64,000 nt of DNA from NCBI RefSeq assembly GCF_009601015.1, contig NZ_WITJ01000008.1, positions 1-64,000 on the forward strand, read 5' to 3'. A program made the translations under genes and the position numbers. Below are positions 44,857 to 54,071 of the stretch, piece by piece (positions within the stretch are counted from its first letter, which is position 1; each line of letters starts with the position of its first letter). The notes under the pieces were generated by a model. The model did no database searches and was not told the origin of the DNA. It was given only the letters and a program-made list of their open reading frames with translations. This stretch comes from Lactococcus hircilactis (GTDB lineage: Bacteria > Bacillota > Bacilli > Lactobacillales > Streptococcaceae).

Positions 44857-46416
44857 TTACAAAATTTTTGTCGTCCACTCTTCGCAATTAACGACATCAT
44901 CGACCCATCCTTCGTAAAATTCAGGTTCATGTGAAACCATCAAAATTGTTCCTGGATAAGCTTGTAATGCACGTTTGAGCTCCTCTTTAGCATCCACATC
45001 CAAGTGGTTTGTGGGCTCGTCTAGGATGAGAATATTGGATTCTGAATTCATGAGTTTCGCAAATCGCAACTTGGCTTGTTCTCCACCAGACAACACATGA
45101 ACGCGACTTTCGATTTGTTTACTGGTTAAGCCTACGCGCGCAAGTGCCGCACGAAGTTCCGCTTGATTCCATGATGGGTACTCATCCCAAAGCTCGTCGA
45201 GCACTGTTTTTGTACTAGGATTTTTAATTTCTTGCTCATAATAGGCAATGTCTTGAAAATTTCCACGTTCGATTTCACCATGAAGTGCGGGGATTAAGCC
45301 CATTAAACTCTTTAATAAGGTCGATTTTCCGATTCCATTTGAGCCGACAAAGGCAATTTTTTGACGACTTTCAAGTTTAAAATTAATCGCACTAGACAGT
45401 GGATTTTCCTCAGCATATCCAATGATTAGCTCCGTTGCTTCAAAAACTAAACGGCTCGGATTGCGACTGAATTTAAAGTCAAAATGAGGTTTTGGTTTCT
45501 CAGAAATGGTTTCAACAATCTCCATTTTTGCAAGCTTTTTCTCGCGCGCTTTCGCCTGCCCACTGGTTGCGACATTTGCTTTTTTGCGTGCAATAAAATC
45601 TTTGAGTTTGGCTTGTTCTGCAACTTGAGCGTTATGTAACGCTTCGAGCTGAATTTTTTTCTCCTCAAATACACGTTCAAACTCTGCATATCCCATCGAA
45701 TAGCGAGTTAATCCCAATCCATGAACATGATAAATCACATTGACAACCTCGTCCATAAATGGCACATCGTGCGAAATCAAAATAAAGGCATTTTCATAGT
45801 TTTTAAGGTAATTTTTCAGCCAAAAAATATGCTCTTCATCCAGATAGTTCGTAGGTTCATCAAGTAAAAGAATATCGGGTTTTTCAAGCAAAAGTTTCCC
45901 AAGTAAAATTTTTGTGCGTTGTCCACCTGAAAGTTCTGCGACATCCTTATCCAGCAAATCCGTCAGCCCAAGCCCTCTGGCCGTTTCTTCTACTTTAGCA
46001 TCAATGAGATAAAAATCGCCCGTATCTAATAATTCTTGCAACTCTCCCACTTCAACCAGCGCTTCGTTCATTGCTTCTTCTGACATTTCAGCCATTTTCA
46101 TGTAGGTAGCGTTGATTTCTTTTTCAACATCAAAAAGATACCAAAACGCCTCTGCGAGTGCTTCACGCGTCGTTTTTCCTTTGCCTAGCGCTGCATGTTG
46201 ATCCATATAGCCGACACGGTGTTTTTTTGACCAAACAACTTTTCCTTCATCTGGTTGCAAACTTCCTGTGATAATCGCCATAAACGTTGATTTTCCCTCA
46301 CCATTTGCGCCGACAAATCCGATGTGTTCCCCTTTGAGCAGGCGAAAGTTTACATCTTCAAAAATTGCACGATCTCCAAAGCCATGACTGAGGTTTTTTA
46401 CTTCTAAAATACTCAT
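44857..46416 (-). CDS. ABC-F family ATPase
   Basis: A 519-residue soluble protein with two ABC domains and no membrane segment. Walker A motifs are GANGEGKST and GSNGIGKST. Signatures are LSGGQRTK and LSGGEQAK. The inter-domain linker (about 230-310) is highly charged. ABC-F proteins act on the ribosome as translation factors or as antibiotic-protection proteins; the sequence alone does not say which. Upstream lie two full copies and a partial copy of a 122-bp repeat, each carrying an extended -10 promoter toward this gene, plus one dispersed palindrome. Confidence 0.9.
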   Translation of the reverse strand: MSILEVKNLSHGFGDRAIFEDVNFRLLKGEHIGFVGANGEGKSTFMAIITGSLQPDEGKVVWSKKHRVGYMDQHAALGKGKTTREALAEAFWYLFDVEKEINATYMKMAEMSEEAMNEALVEVGELQELLDTGDFYLIDAKVEETARGLGLTDLLDKDVAELSGGQRTKILLGKLLLEKPDILLLDEPTNYLDEEHIFWLKNYLKNYENAFILISHDVPFMDEVVNVIYHVHGLGLTRYSMGYAEFERVFEEKKIQLEALHNAQVAEQAKLKDFIARKKANVATSGQAKAREKKLAKMEIVETISEKPKPHFDFKFSRNPSRLVFEATELIIGYAEENPLSSAINFKLESRQKIAFVGSNGIGKSTLLKSLMGLIPALHGEIERGNFQDIAYYEQEIKNPSTKTVLDELWDEYPSWNQAELRAALARVGLTSKQIESRVHVLSGGEQAKLRFAKLMNSESNILILDEPTNHLDVDAKEELKRALQAYPGTILMVSHEPEFYEGWVDDVVNCEEWTTKIL

Positions 46417-46444
46417 TTTTTCTAATTCTTTCCAATTTTTAATG

Positions 46445-46460
46445 CTGTCAGTACTGACAG
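46445..46460. repeat. Dispersed palindrome copy 13
   Basis: CTGTCAGTACTGACAG, between the ABC-F start and the tandem promoter repeats. Confidence 0.95.
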
Positions 46461-46503
46461 AAAAATTTTTCTCTTATCCCAAAAGAGGCATACCACTTGA
46501 GGC

Positions 46504-46800
46504 AAAAAAATTCCACTTTCTTGACGCTTTTTATTTGCGAGCACTCTATTATACCAAGATGTAAGCGCAAATCGCTCAAAAAGAGGCGAGAAAGAAGGAA
46601 TTTTTTGGTTCTGTGCAAGCAGGTTCAAAAATTTCCACTTTCTTGACGCTTTTTATTTGCGCACACGCTATTATACCAAGATGTAAGTGCAAATCGCTCA
46701 AAAAGAGGCGAAAAAGAAGGAATTTTTTGGTTTCTTACAAGCAGGTTCAAAAATTTCAGCGTTCTTGACACTTTTTATTTGCGAGCACTCTATTATACCA
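46504..46800 (-). repeat. 122-bp tandem repeat (about 2.4 copies) carrying promoters
   Basis: TTGACG/TTGACA marks recur at 46521, 46643 and 46765, giving a period of 122 bp. Each unit contains CTATTATACC, which on the minus strand is TGGTATAAT (extended -10) directed to the ABC-F gene. The two complete units also share TTTTTTGGTT and GCAGGTTCAAAA. A single diverged copy precedes dtd. Confidence 0.9.
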
Positions 46801-46851
46801 AAAAAGTTACTGGTTTGTAGCGCTCAAGACTAATGATGTCAAGGGTGCGCA

Positions 46852-47586
46852 TTATGCTTCATCGGACTTCGCTTTTTGCAGTAACAAATGATTAAAAAAA
46901 GCAATGTCGCGGAATTCTGACTTTTCAGCACACGTCATCTCCAAACGAAACATTTTTTCAAGCCAGTCGCCCGTATTCTTAAAAGCGTTCGGCTGTAAGC
47001 GATTAAACGCACCAATCCCATACTTTTTATCCACTTTGAGCGGGATATTTTCTGTCAGCACTGCTAGGTCGTAATAGTGAATCACTCCAAAGCTTGAACG
47101 ATGATTGGCGGTACCGTCAAGAAGCATTTGCGCTTCATCAAGATGATTTTCAAAAACAATGCGTTGCATGATGGCCCCTGGAAAATGGTGTTTAATCACT
47201 GAAATTTTTCCGTCAGTACTGACAAGTCTTGCAAATTCCGCCAAAATCTCCTGACGCTCCGCTTGATCACACACATACTCTAAAACATTGTGACAAAGGA
47301 TCAAATCAAAACTTTCTGCTGGTAACTTTTTAAGTTCAGAAAGTCCGCCACACCGCATTTCATAGGGATGAGTTTCACAATGGTTCGCCACCATGTCTAA
47401 ATTAGGTTCAAGTGCTAAAACCTCATTATTTAACGCCAGAGCATTCGCTGTCCAGCCAAATCCTGCACCAAAATCCAAAATTTTCTTTCCCGAACACACG
47501 GGCAATTGCGCCGCAACCAAGCGATAAAACAACGTCATCCAAGGTGTTGATTGTTGCTCATAAAAGTGTTTCAATTGATCATTCAT
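46852..47586 (-). CDS. SmtA-like SAM-dependent methyltransferase
   Basis: A 244-residue methyltransferase with motif I KILDFGAGFGWTA and LILCHNVLEYV. It resembles SmtA/CmoM-type proteins, but the substrate is unproven. I chose ATG 47586, 6 nt after AAAGGAG. A palindrome copy encodes VSTD (RLVSTDGKISV). A second palindrome-like sequence at 47046-47061 is imperfect. Confidence 0.82.
   Translation of the reverse strand: MNDQLKHFYEQQSTPWMTLFYRLVAAQLPVCSGKKILDFGAGFGWTANALALNNEVLALEPNLDMVANHCETHPYEMRCGGLSELKKLPAESFDLILCHNVLEYVCDQAERQEILAEFARLVSTDGKISVIKHHFPGAIMQRIVFENHLDEAQMLLDGTANHRSSFGVIHYYDLAVLTENIPLKVDKKYGIGAFNRLQPNAFKNTGDWLEKMFRLEMTCAEKSEFRDIAFFNHLLLQKAKSDEA
47210..47225. repeat. Dispersed palindrome copy 14, inside a methyltransferase gene
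   Basis: CCGTCAGTACTGACAA. It encodes VSTD, in a different frame from the LSVLT copies. Confidence 0.9.
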
Positions 47587-47663
47587 CAGCGCTCCTTTCG
47601 CATTCAAAATGAGATTTTCTAATGCTATTTTTTCTCAACTCAAAAATCTGACGAATTTCCATT

Positions 47664-48131
47664 TTAATATCTCGGATATTTATAAAAAATGGTTTCTGTC
47701 AGCGCTGACAGCCCCCTTTGAAAGGCTGCTTCATCCCAAACCATTGAAAAAACTTCTGCGTCATCATCTTCCAAAAAATCCATCAGATCATCTAAACCTT
47801 GATGTGCAGTTTCTTGTAAAAATTCAGAAAAATACGCCAAAAATTCACGTGATAATCCCTTGTCAGTGTAAGGAATCGCTGCTAAATAATCATTTTCATC
47901 AAAATGTGACTTGGCAGGATTGTAGAAAATAATCGCATCTTCATAGATAATATTTTCTGAAGATTCTACGCCATCAGCATCCGTCAACTCAATGTTCATT
48001 GGGTTATTTGCTTCAAGAATAAAATTAACTTCCATTGAGAAATTCTTTTTATCCCAATTCATCTCAAAATCATACGTTAAATTTTTTTCTAATTCATCTT
48101 GTAGAACTTCTAAAAAGCCATATTTTCCCAT
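47664..48131 (-). CDS. DUF3013 family protein
   Basis: A 155-residue acidic cytoplasmic protein with the family start KYGFLEVLQDELEKNLTYDFEMNWDKKN. DUF3013 is found in streptococci and lactococci and has no known function. A palindrome copy encodes LSALT very near the C-terminus (RGLSALTETIFYKYPRY). Confidence 0.85.
   Translation of the reverse strand: MGKYGFLEVLQDELEKNLTYDFEMNWDKKNFSMEVNFILEANNPMNIELTDADGVESSENIIYEDAIIFYNPAKSHFDENDYLAAIPYTDKGLSREFLAYFSEFLQETAHQGLDDLMDFLEDDDAEVFSMVWDEAAFQRGLSALTETIFYKYPRY
47696..47711. repeat. Dispersed palindrome copy 15 (CG centre), inside the DUF3013 gene
   Basis: CTGTCAGCGCTGACAG. It encodes LSALT. Confidence 0.88.
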
Positions 48132-48263
48132 GTTTTCTCCTTAAAACTCGACCTTGCAAGTTGATGTATTCGCGCTTTATACTAAGCTTACACATTTATG
48201 TTAAAATAATTATATCAAAAAACATTCACTTTAATGATTAAAAAATGAAAATGAGGAGAAATA

Positions 48264-48752
48264 ATGGAAATCAGGACCATTGAACCTCGTGACTTCGTTG
48301 AAGTTGCCACACTTGAAAATCAAAATTGGACCCTAAAAGAAACACCGCATCTCATGGCTGCTACTGCTGAGCAAATTATGAATAAAGTGCTCTCAGGGAC
48401 TACTTATTTAGTTGCGATTGAGGATGAAAAAATCGTAGGCGTTTTAGACTACAAACCAAGACATCCCTCCAAATACGGAAATCACGTCGTCACGTTCGGA
48501 CTGGTCACAGATGAAAAAGCACGACAACATGGTATCGCAACACGATTGATTGAAAAATGCTTTGAATGTGCTAAAAACGAAGGCTTCAAAAAAGTCACCA
48601 TACAAGTTTTAGGAACGAATAAAAAAGCACTCCAACTCTACAAAAAAATAGGGTTCGTACAAGAAGCTCAGCTAAAAAACGAATTTTTGATTCATGGAGA
48701 ATACGTTGATGATGATTATTTTGCTTATTATTTAGATTCCCAAATGCCGTAA
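48264..48752 (+). CDS. GNAT-family N-acetyltransferase
   Basis: A 162-residue acetyltransferase. The acetyl-CoA loop is DEKARQHGIATRLIEKC, and KKALQLYKKIGFVQEAQLKNEF follows. The substrate is unknown. GAGGAG precedes the ATG. It is divergent from DUF3013 and upstream of rarA. Inverted GTAAAC/GTTTAC motifs (48749-48775) overlap its stop codon and run up to the rarA ribosome binding site. Confidence 0.88.
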   Translation: MEIRTIEPRDFVEVATLENQNWTLKETPHLMAATAEQIMNKVLSGTTYLVAIEDEKIVGVLDYKPRHPSKYGNHVVTFGLVTDEKARQHGIATRLIEKCFECAKNEGFKKVTIQVLGTNKKALQLYKKIGFVQEAQLKNEFLIHGEYVDDDYFAYYLDSQMP

Positions 48753-48775
48753 ACTTAGTTTACACTGCTGTAAAC
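48749..48775. promoter_or_regulatory. Overlapping GTAAAC inverted repeats before rarA
   Basis: GTAAACTTAGTTTAC (48749-48763) and GTTTACACTGCTGTAAAC (48758-48775) share an arm. They could be a small hairpin or a repressor site for rarA-parB. The protein is not identified. Confidence 0.4.
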
Positions 48776-48794
48776 TTCAGAAAGGAGTACGAAA

Positions 48795-50060
48795 ATGGTA
48801 CAAAATCTAGCCCGACGAATGAGACCAAGAACAATTGATGAAATTATTGGTCAGCAACATTTAGTGGGAGAAGGAAAAATCATTCGTCGCATGGTTGAGA
48901 CTGGCCTTTTGACAAGCATGATTCTTTATGGCCCTCCTGGAATCGGAAAAACATCCATTGCTTCAGCAATTGCAGGGACGATGAATGCCGCATTTAGAGT
49001 CTTTAACGCTACCACAGACACAAAAAAGCGACTCCAAGAAATTTCAGCAGAAGCTGAATTTTCTGGACAATTAGTTTTGTTACTTGATGAAATCCATCGA
49101 TTGGATAAACCAAAACAGGACTTTTTACTCCCCTTACTTGAAAATGGACAGATTATTTTAATTGGTGCAACCACTGAAAATCCTTATTTTTCAGTGGTTC
49201 CTGCAATTCGTTCTCGGGTTCAAATTTTTGAATTAAAACCACTTTCTCCTGGAGATTTACAACGCGCTGTCAATCTTAGTTTACAGGATAAAGAGCGTGG
49301 ATTTGATTTTGAGGTTCAAATTGATCAAGACGCACTCTCTTTTTTAGTCCACGCAACAAATGGGGATTTACGCTCAACGTTTAATGCGCTTGAACTCGCT
49401 GTTTTATCCTCTCTTGACCATCATGTCACACTCAACGATATGGAAAATTCTTTGCAGCGTAAAGCAGCAACGTTTGATAAAGATGGTGATGCACATTATG
49501 ACATTCTTTCTGCCTTGCAAAAGTCCATTCGAGGATCTGATGTCAACGCAAGTTTACACTATGCAGCACGTTTGATTGAAGGTGGAGATTTACCTTCTTT
49601 AGCACGTCGTTTGATGGTGATGGCTTATGAAGATGTGGGCTTGGCTAATCCTGATGCTGCAGTTCATACGATGCTTGCTTTACAAGCGTGTGAAAAATTA
49701 GGATTTCCTGAGGCACGCATCCCGCTTGCAAATGTTGTCATTGATCTCGCCTTATCCCCAAAATCCAATGCAGCCTATGTCGCAATGGATGCGGCCCTTT
49801 CCGACCTAGGAAAATATGGAAATCTCCCCATACCAGCCCATCTCCAAGATGGACATTATGCTGGTGCAAAAGCGCTTGGGCGCTCTATTTCTTATCAGTA
49901 TGCTCATGATTTTCCAAATCACTGGGTGGATCAACAATATCTCCCTGAATTGATTAAGTCCGCGGATTACTTTAAACCAGACGAGATGGGAAAATATGAA
50001 AAGGCGTTAAATTTACGAAAAAAATGGATTGAGGAGCAAAAACGTGACCGAAAAAATTGA
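48795..50060 (+). CDS. rarA: Replication-associated recombination protein A (RarA/MgsA)
   Basis: A 421-residue AAA+ ATPase with Walker A GPPGIGKTS and Walker B LLLDEIHR. The sensor region GATTENPYFSV and the RarA C-terminal tetramerisation region (LALSPKSNAAYVAM) follow. It acts at stalled replication forks. AAAGGAG precedes the ATG. Its 3' end overlaps the parB-like gene by 17 nt. Confidence 0.94.
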   Translation: MVQNLARRMRPRTIDEIIGQQHLVGEGKIIRRMVETGLLTSMILYGPPGIGKTSIASAIAGTMNAAFRVFNATTDTKKRLQEISAEAEFSGQLVLLLDEIHRLDKPKQDFLLPLLENGQIILIGATTENPYFSVVPAIRSRVQIFELKPLSPGDLQRAVNLSLQDKERGFDFEVQIDQDALSFLVHATNGDLRSTFNALELAVLSSLDHHVTLNDMENSLQRKAATFDKDGDAHYDILSALQKSIRGSDVNASLHYAARLIEGGDLPSLARRLMVMAYEDVGLANPDAAVHTMLALQACEKLGFPEARIPLANVVIDLALSPKSNAAYVAMDAALSDLGKYGNLPIPAHLQDGHYAGAKALGRSISYQYAHDFPNHWVDQQYLPELIKSADYFKPDEMGKYEKALNLRKKWIEEQKRDRKN

Positions 50061-50835
50061 AACGCTTTTTCTTGACGAAATCGTAAAAAATCCGTATCAG
50101 CCACGCAATGTTTTTGACGATGAAAAGCTGAAAGAACTCGCTGATTCCATCAAAGAAAATGGACTCTTACAGCCAATTATTGTACGAAAATCCCCTCTTT
50201 TTGGCTATGAATTGCTCGCAGGAGAGCGCCGATTTTTAGCCTCAAAATTAGCAAAAAAATCAACGATTTCTGCCATCGTGCGCGAGTATTCTGATGAAAA
50301 GATGATGACCTTGTCCATCTTAGAAAATTTACAACGAGAGGATTTAAATCCAGTTGAAGAAGCACGAAGTTTAAAAATCTTGACAGAAAAATTAGGGTTG
50401 ACGCATGATGAAATCGGGAAAAGTCTTGGAAAATCGCGGTCTTTTGTCTCAAATGCAATCCGAATTTTAAGTTTACCTGAGACCATTTTAAATGAAGTCG
50501 AATCTGGCAAGTTGTCACTGGCACATGCAAGAACCTTACTGGCTGAGAAAGATCCACGGATTCAACGCGCGCTTTGTAAGCGAATTATCAAAGAAAAAAT
50601 GAGTGTGCGTAAGCTCGAACAGCTCATCTATCCTCAAAAAACGCCGCCAAAACACGCGATCAGTACTGACAAAAATATATTTATTGCCCACACCGAAAAT
50701 GAACTCAAAAAAGAGCTTGGAAATACTGTAAAAATCACAGCTACTTCGAATTATCAGGGAAAAATAGCCATTCAATTTGACAGCTTAGAAGCACTTGAAC
50801 GCTTAATTTCTCGCTTATCAAAAAAACGTCAGTGA
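50044..50835 (+). CDS. parB: ParB/Noc-family partition protein
   Basis: A 263-residue protein. The ParB nuclease-like CTPase domain holds NPYQPRNVF, GLLQPIIV and LLAGERRFLAS. The helix-turn-helix LTHDEIGKSLGKSRSFVSNAIRIL should bind parS. A C-terminal dimerisation domain follows. The start is GTG at 50044, with GAGGAG upstream. No parA lies next to it, as in streptococci. A palindrome copy encodes ISTD near the domain boundary. A parS-like sequence lies in relA. Confidence 0.9.
   Translation: MTEKIETLFLDEIVKNPYQPRNVFDDEKLKELADSIKENGLLQPIIVRKSPLFGYELLAGERRFLASKLAKKSTISAIVREYSDEKMMTLSILENLQREDLNPVEEARSLKILTEKLGLTHDEIGKSLGKSRSFVSNAIRILSLPETILNEVESGKLSLAHARTLLAEKDPRIQRALCKRIIKEKMSVRKLEQLIYPQKTPPKHAISTDKNIFIAHTENELKKELGNTVKITATSNYQGKIAIQFDSLEALERLISRLSKKRQ
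50657..50672. repeat. Dispersed palindrome copy 16, inside parB
   Basis: CGATCAGTACTGACAA keeps the 10-bp core TCAGTACTGA. It encodes ISTD. Confidence 0.8.
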
Positions 50836-50846
50836 GACGTTTTTTT
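50821..50846. terminator. Bidirectional terminator shared by parB and the PAP2 gene
   Basis: AAAAAACGTC and GACGTTTTTT form a perfect stem. The stop codons of both convergent genes lie within this hairpin. Confidence 0.9.
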
Positions 50847-51488
50847 CTGTTGATATTTTACATAAGTTGGGTAAGTGAGCGAAATGAACATTATCCCCTG
50901 TAAGAGACCACCAAGTGTGTCTGATGGATAATGCACACCGACAAAAATCCGTGAGCACATCACTAAAAAAATCACCACTACACACAGCACACCAAAGAAA
51001 ATTCGGCTTTTTTTACTGCTCATTTTTCCAAGAAAAATTAAAAATAAAGTCACGCACAGCACTGTCGCAAAAGTCGAATGTCCGCTCGCATAACTCAGAC
51101 CAGGCTCATGAAAAAAGCCAGGTAAGCGATGAATATCCGGGCGAACACGGCCAACGATTGATTTAATGATAGTATTGCATACAATACTTAAAATAATGAC
51201 ACTTCCCAACCACAGTGCACCGATTTTTTCCTTAAAAATAAAAAATAGTGCCAAACAAACGATAATCGAGGTGATTGCCCCTCCTACATCTCCAAAAATA
51301 AACGTAAAGTGGCTAAAAAATAGCACTAAAAGCGGATTGCTTTGCAAATGAAATGCAAGATTTTGAATCGATTGATCAAACGCAAATCCAGTGTGCTTGT
51401 AAAAAGCCCAAATGATAAGCGTTAAGCTCAGAAATAAAACAAAGCTTATGCCAGAAAAAAGATAACTTATTTTTGATGTTTTGTTCAC
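50829..51488 (-). CDS. PAP2-family phosphatase
   Basis: A 219-residue membrane phosphatase with about six helices and the tripartite motif KSIVGRVRP, SYASGHSTFA and SRIFVGVHYPSDTLGG. Likely substrates are undecaprenyl pyrophosphate or phosphatidylglycerol phosphate. It converges on parB with a 7-nt overlap. It lies beside envelope glycosyltransferases, which suits a lipid-carrier role. Confidence 0.9.
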   Translation of the reverse strand: MNKTSKISYLFSGISFVLFLSLTLIIWAFYKHTGFAFDQSIQNLAFHLQSNPLLVLFFSHFTFIFGDVGGAITSIIVCLALFFIFKEKIGALWLGSVIILSIVCNTIIKSIVGRVRPDIHRLPGFFHEPGLSYASGHSTFATVLCVTLFLIFLGKMSSKKSRIFFGVLCVVVIFLVMCSRIFVGVHYPSDTLGGLLQGIMFISLTYPTYVKYQQKKTSH

Positions 51489-51529
51489 GATATTCCTTTC
51501 ATCTACTCAAAAAAATCTTTTGAGTTTTT

Positions 51530-52501
51530 TTACTTCTTTTTTTCAGTCCCGTCATCCGTGATAAAATCCGAAATGATGTAGCGCGGACGCTGCTTGACTT
51601 CAAGAAATATTTTTCCAATGTATTCTCCAATAATCCCAATCGCAAGGAGATTTAATCCTCCAAAAGCAATGATTGCAACCATTGTTGAAGACCACCCAAG
51701 CACCGTACGGCCTTGAATCGAGTGACTGATGAGCACATAAATTCCTGTCAGTACTGACAAAACAAAAACAGCAAGTCCCGTCCAAAAAATCATGCGCATT
51801 GGTGTTGCAGAGGTCGATGTAATCCCATCAATGGCAAAGCTCATCATTTTTTTCAAAGGATATTTGCTCTCGCCCGCAAATCGTTTGCCTCGTTTATAAT
51901 ACACCGTGGCGGATGGATAGCCAATCATTGGTACCATTCCTCGTAAAAATAAATTCACTTCCTGAAATTGCTCCAAACCGTCTAATGCTCGCGCACTTAA
52001 CAAACGATAATCTGCATGATTCGGCACACTTTGACTGCCTAAAATTTTCATTACTTTGTAAAATAAACGCGCTGTATTTCGCTTGAAAAACGTGTCGGTC
52101 TCACGATTATCGCGCACCCCATATACGACATCAAATCCATCGTTATACTGCTCAAGCATCGCGTCAATTGCATCAATATCATCTTGCAAATCCGCATCCA
52201 TAGAAATGACACAATCAGCCAAATTTTTGACCGTCATCAATCCCGCAAGTAAGGCATTTTGGTGCCCTCGATTCCGCGTCAAATTGATGCCACTAAAGAG
52301 ATGAGAAGCGTTATGTTTTTCAAGAATTTTTTCCCACGTTTGATCGTTTGAGCCATCATTGACATAAACAATCCGACTTTTTGGGGAAATTTTTCCATTC
52401 TGAATCAATGTTTCGTATTTCTTTTTCAACCGATCTGACGTCTCATCTAAGACGACCGCTTCATTAAAACATGGAATGACCATATAAAGTATCGGACTCA
52501 T
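51530..52501 (-). CDS. Family 2 glycosyltransferase (DPM1/GtrB-like)
   Basis: A 323-residue membrane enzyme. The GT-A domain contains YMVIPCFNEA, VNDGSNDQTW and MDADLQDD. Two C-terminal helices (about 228-295) are typical of undecaprenyl-phosphate sugar transferases that load a lipid carrier. Start chosen at ATG 52501, after AAAGGAG. It overlaps the preceding GT-C gene by 38 nt and probably supplies its lipid-linked sugar donor. A palindrome copy encodes LSVLT between the two helices. Confidence 0.9.
   Translation of the reverse strand: MSPILYMVIPCFNEAVVLDETSDRLKKKYETLIQNGKISPKSRIVYVNDGSNDQTWEKILEKHNASHLFSGINLTRNRGHQNALLAGLMTVKNLADCVISMDADLQDDIDAIDAMLEQYNDGFDVVYGVRDNRETDTFFKRNTARLFYKVMKILGSQSVPNHADYRLLSARALDGLEQFQEVNLFLRGMVPMIGYPSATVYYKRGKRFAGESKYPLKKMMSFAIDGITSTSATPMRMIFWTGLAVFVLSVLTGIYVLISHSIQGRTVLGWSSTMVAIIAFGGLNLLAIGIIGEYIGKIFLEVKQRPRYIISDFITDDGTEKKK
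51745..51760. repeat. Dispersed palindrome copy 17, inside the GT2 gene
   Basis: CTGTCAGTACTGACAA. It encodes LSVLT in a transmembrane segment. Confidence 0.93.
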
Positions 52502-54071
52502 TTTTATTCTCCTTTTTTGAGCGGTTGGTGTAGCCATATAGTGCTAAAGCAAGCATCAAAGGGCTAAAATTATATAAATAACGTGAATTTGCTTCCCACA
52601 AAATCAAGAAAATTGTGCAGCCAAATACTGACACTGCTAAGATGAACCACAGCTGTTGCCAGTAATATTTGTGAAACATCATCTTGAAAATTAGTCGCCA
52701 CATGAACCATACCACCATGGCCCAATACGGAAAACAAGCCATTTTCAAGAAGATAAAGCCCGTCACATTTCCAACTTTTGTCTGAGGCGAATAATCAAAA
52801 TAGCGATGAATCAGAGGATTTTCATGATTTAAACTGTAAAATAAACCATTCAAATCTGGATAAGCCCAGGTGTAGATCAGCTTTCGTCCGATTTGCCTAA
52901 ACACTCCTAACACACCCATTTTCTTTAAATTATTTAAAAATAATTGTTTTGTTGCAATCTGTTTTTTTTGATAAGTATCAAACTGCTCTGTATAAAGCCG
53001 GATGGCTTTTTTAAATCCCCCCGTTTTATTTTCTGGCGCCCAAGACATCGCAATCCAGTGCATCACAGGTAAACTATAGCGCTCCTTATTTTCTTGTGAA
53101 AAAACAGGATCTGATGAAACGATCGCTTTTACACCAAAATCTTTTGCGACAACTAACACCCCAAACAAAGCTAAAACCACCCCAAACGCTTTCCATTTTT
53201 TATTAACCAACAGAAAAATTAATTCTGCAATGAGAACAATCAAGACTGTCGGTTTAAAAGTAAAGCCGATTAAAAGAAAAGTCACACTCAAAGAAAAGCC
53301 AAGGAGTTTTGTCAGTACTGACAATGCTTTAAACGCCCAAACAAAGCACAACAGTCCCAAACAAACAAACGGAAGTGTCAATGTATCTGTGTATAATTGA
53401 GCGCCATAAAGATAAAAAGGCAAAAAAGCTGCCGCACAACAATTAAACAACACCGCCAGTCTGCAATCAGCTAAAATTCGAACCAAAAGTGAGCTTGCAA
53501 GAAGCGCAAGACTTGTCAGTACTGACGAAACCAAAGTAACCACAAAGATTTTAAGCGAAATTTCTGTCAGACCAGCAAAAGTCTGATTAAATAAAATCGA
53601 AAAAAGTTGGTTATTGGGGTAGCGCAAAAAATATCCCAGCGCATTTGTCGTCATCGGCAGATGTGCAAAAGACTGTCCATGAAGTTTTGAAGTCGCATTA
53701 AAAATGATAAAAAAGTCCCAATCGTGTCCTGCATCAGGGACATGGATCATAAAAAATAGAGGGACAATGACCATTAATAGCCCTAAAATTCCAAAACTCC
53801 ACCAATAATAGTGCGTGAGGAGTTCCTGGTTTACTCTTGATTTTACACCTTTAAAATCAGAATATCCAAAACCAAGCTTGTCCCCTAAACGATAAAGCAA
53901 CCAAAAGACAAGCAGCGTAAAAATTAACACGAGATTTCCAAGAACCAGCGCCGTCAGATGATCAGCGTCCCATCCCGTTGTTTTCATCACGGCCACCCCA
54001 TTAGAAATCCCCATATAGAGACCAAATAGAAGGATAACAAAAGGAAATTTTATTTTTTCAATCCACTTCAT
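52464..54071 (-). CDS. Polytopic GT-C-type glycosyltransferase (TIGR03766-like)
   Basis: A 535-residue integral membrane protein with about 12 helices. The first extracellular loop carries HDWDFFIIFNATS, and the C-terminal region holds WEANSRYLYNFSPL. This matches the lipid-linked-sugar-using, PMT/ArnT-like family common in Lactobacillales. It probably decorates a wall polymer or surface protein. Two palindrome copies lie inside, encoding LSVLT and SVLTS in hydrophobic segments. Its end overlaps the GT2 gene. Confidence 0.82.
   Translation of the reverse strand: MKWIEKIKFPFVILLFGLYMGISNGVAVMKTTGWDADHLTALVLGNLVLIFTLLVFWLLYRLGDKLGFGYSDFKGVKSRVNQELLTHYYWWSFGILGLLMVIVPLFFMIHVPDAGHDWDFFIIFNATSKLHGQSFAHLPMTTNALGYFLRYPNNQLFSILFNQTFAGLTEISLKIFVVTLVSSVLTSLALLASSLLVRILADCRLAVLFNCCAAAFLPFYLYGAQLYTDTLTLPFVCLGLLCFVWAFKALSVLTKLLGFSLSVTFLLIGFTFKPTVLIVLIAELIFLLVNKKWKAFGVVLALFGVLVVAKDFGVKAIVSSDPVFSQENKERYSLPVMHWIAMSWAPENKTGGFKKAIRLYTEQFDTYQKKQIATKQLFLNNLKKMGVLGVFRQIGRKLIYTWAYPDLNGLFYSLNHENPLIHRYFDYSPQTKVGNVTGFIFLKMACFPYWAMVVWFMWRLIFKMMFHKYYWQQLWFILAVSVFGCTIFLILWEANSRYLYNFSPLMLALALYGYTNRSKKENKNESDTLYGHSMF
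53309..53324. repeat. Dispersed palindrome copy 18, inside the GT-C gene
   Basis: TTGTCAGTACTGACAA. It encodes LSVLT. Confidence 0.93.
53513..53528. repeat. Dispersed palindrome copy 19, inside the GT-C gene
   Basis: TTGTCAGTACTGACGA. It encodes SVLTS, 204 bp from copy 18. Confidence 0.88.

Noticed and set aside
46504-46800. Tandem repeats as a CRISPR array
   Set aside because: The unit is 122 bp with full-length similarity, no short repeat with unique spacers, and no cas genes nearby.
47046-47061. Additional palindrome copy in the SmtA-like gene (CTGTCAGCACTGCTAG)
   Set aside because: The right arm has diverged, so it is left out of the count, although it may be a decayed copy.
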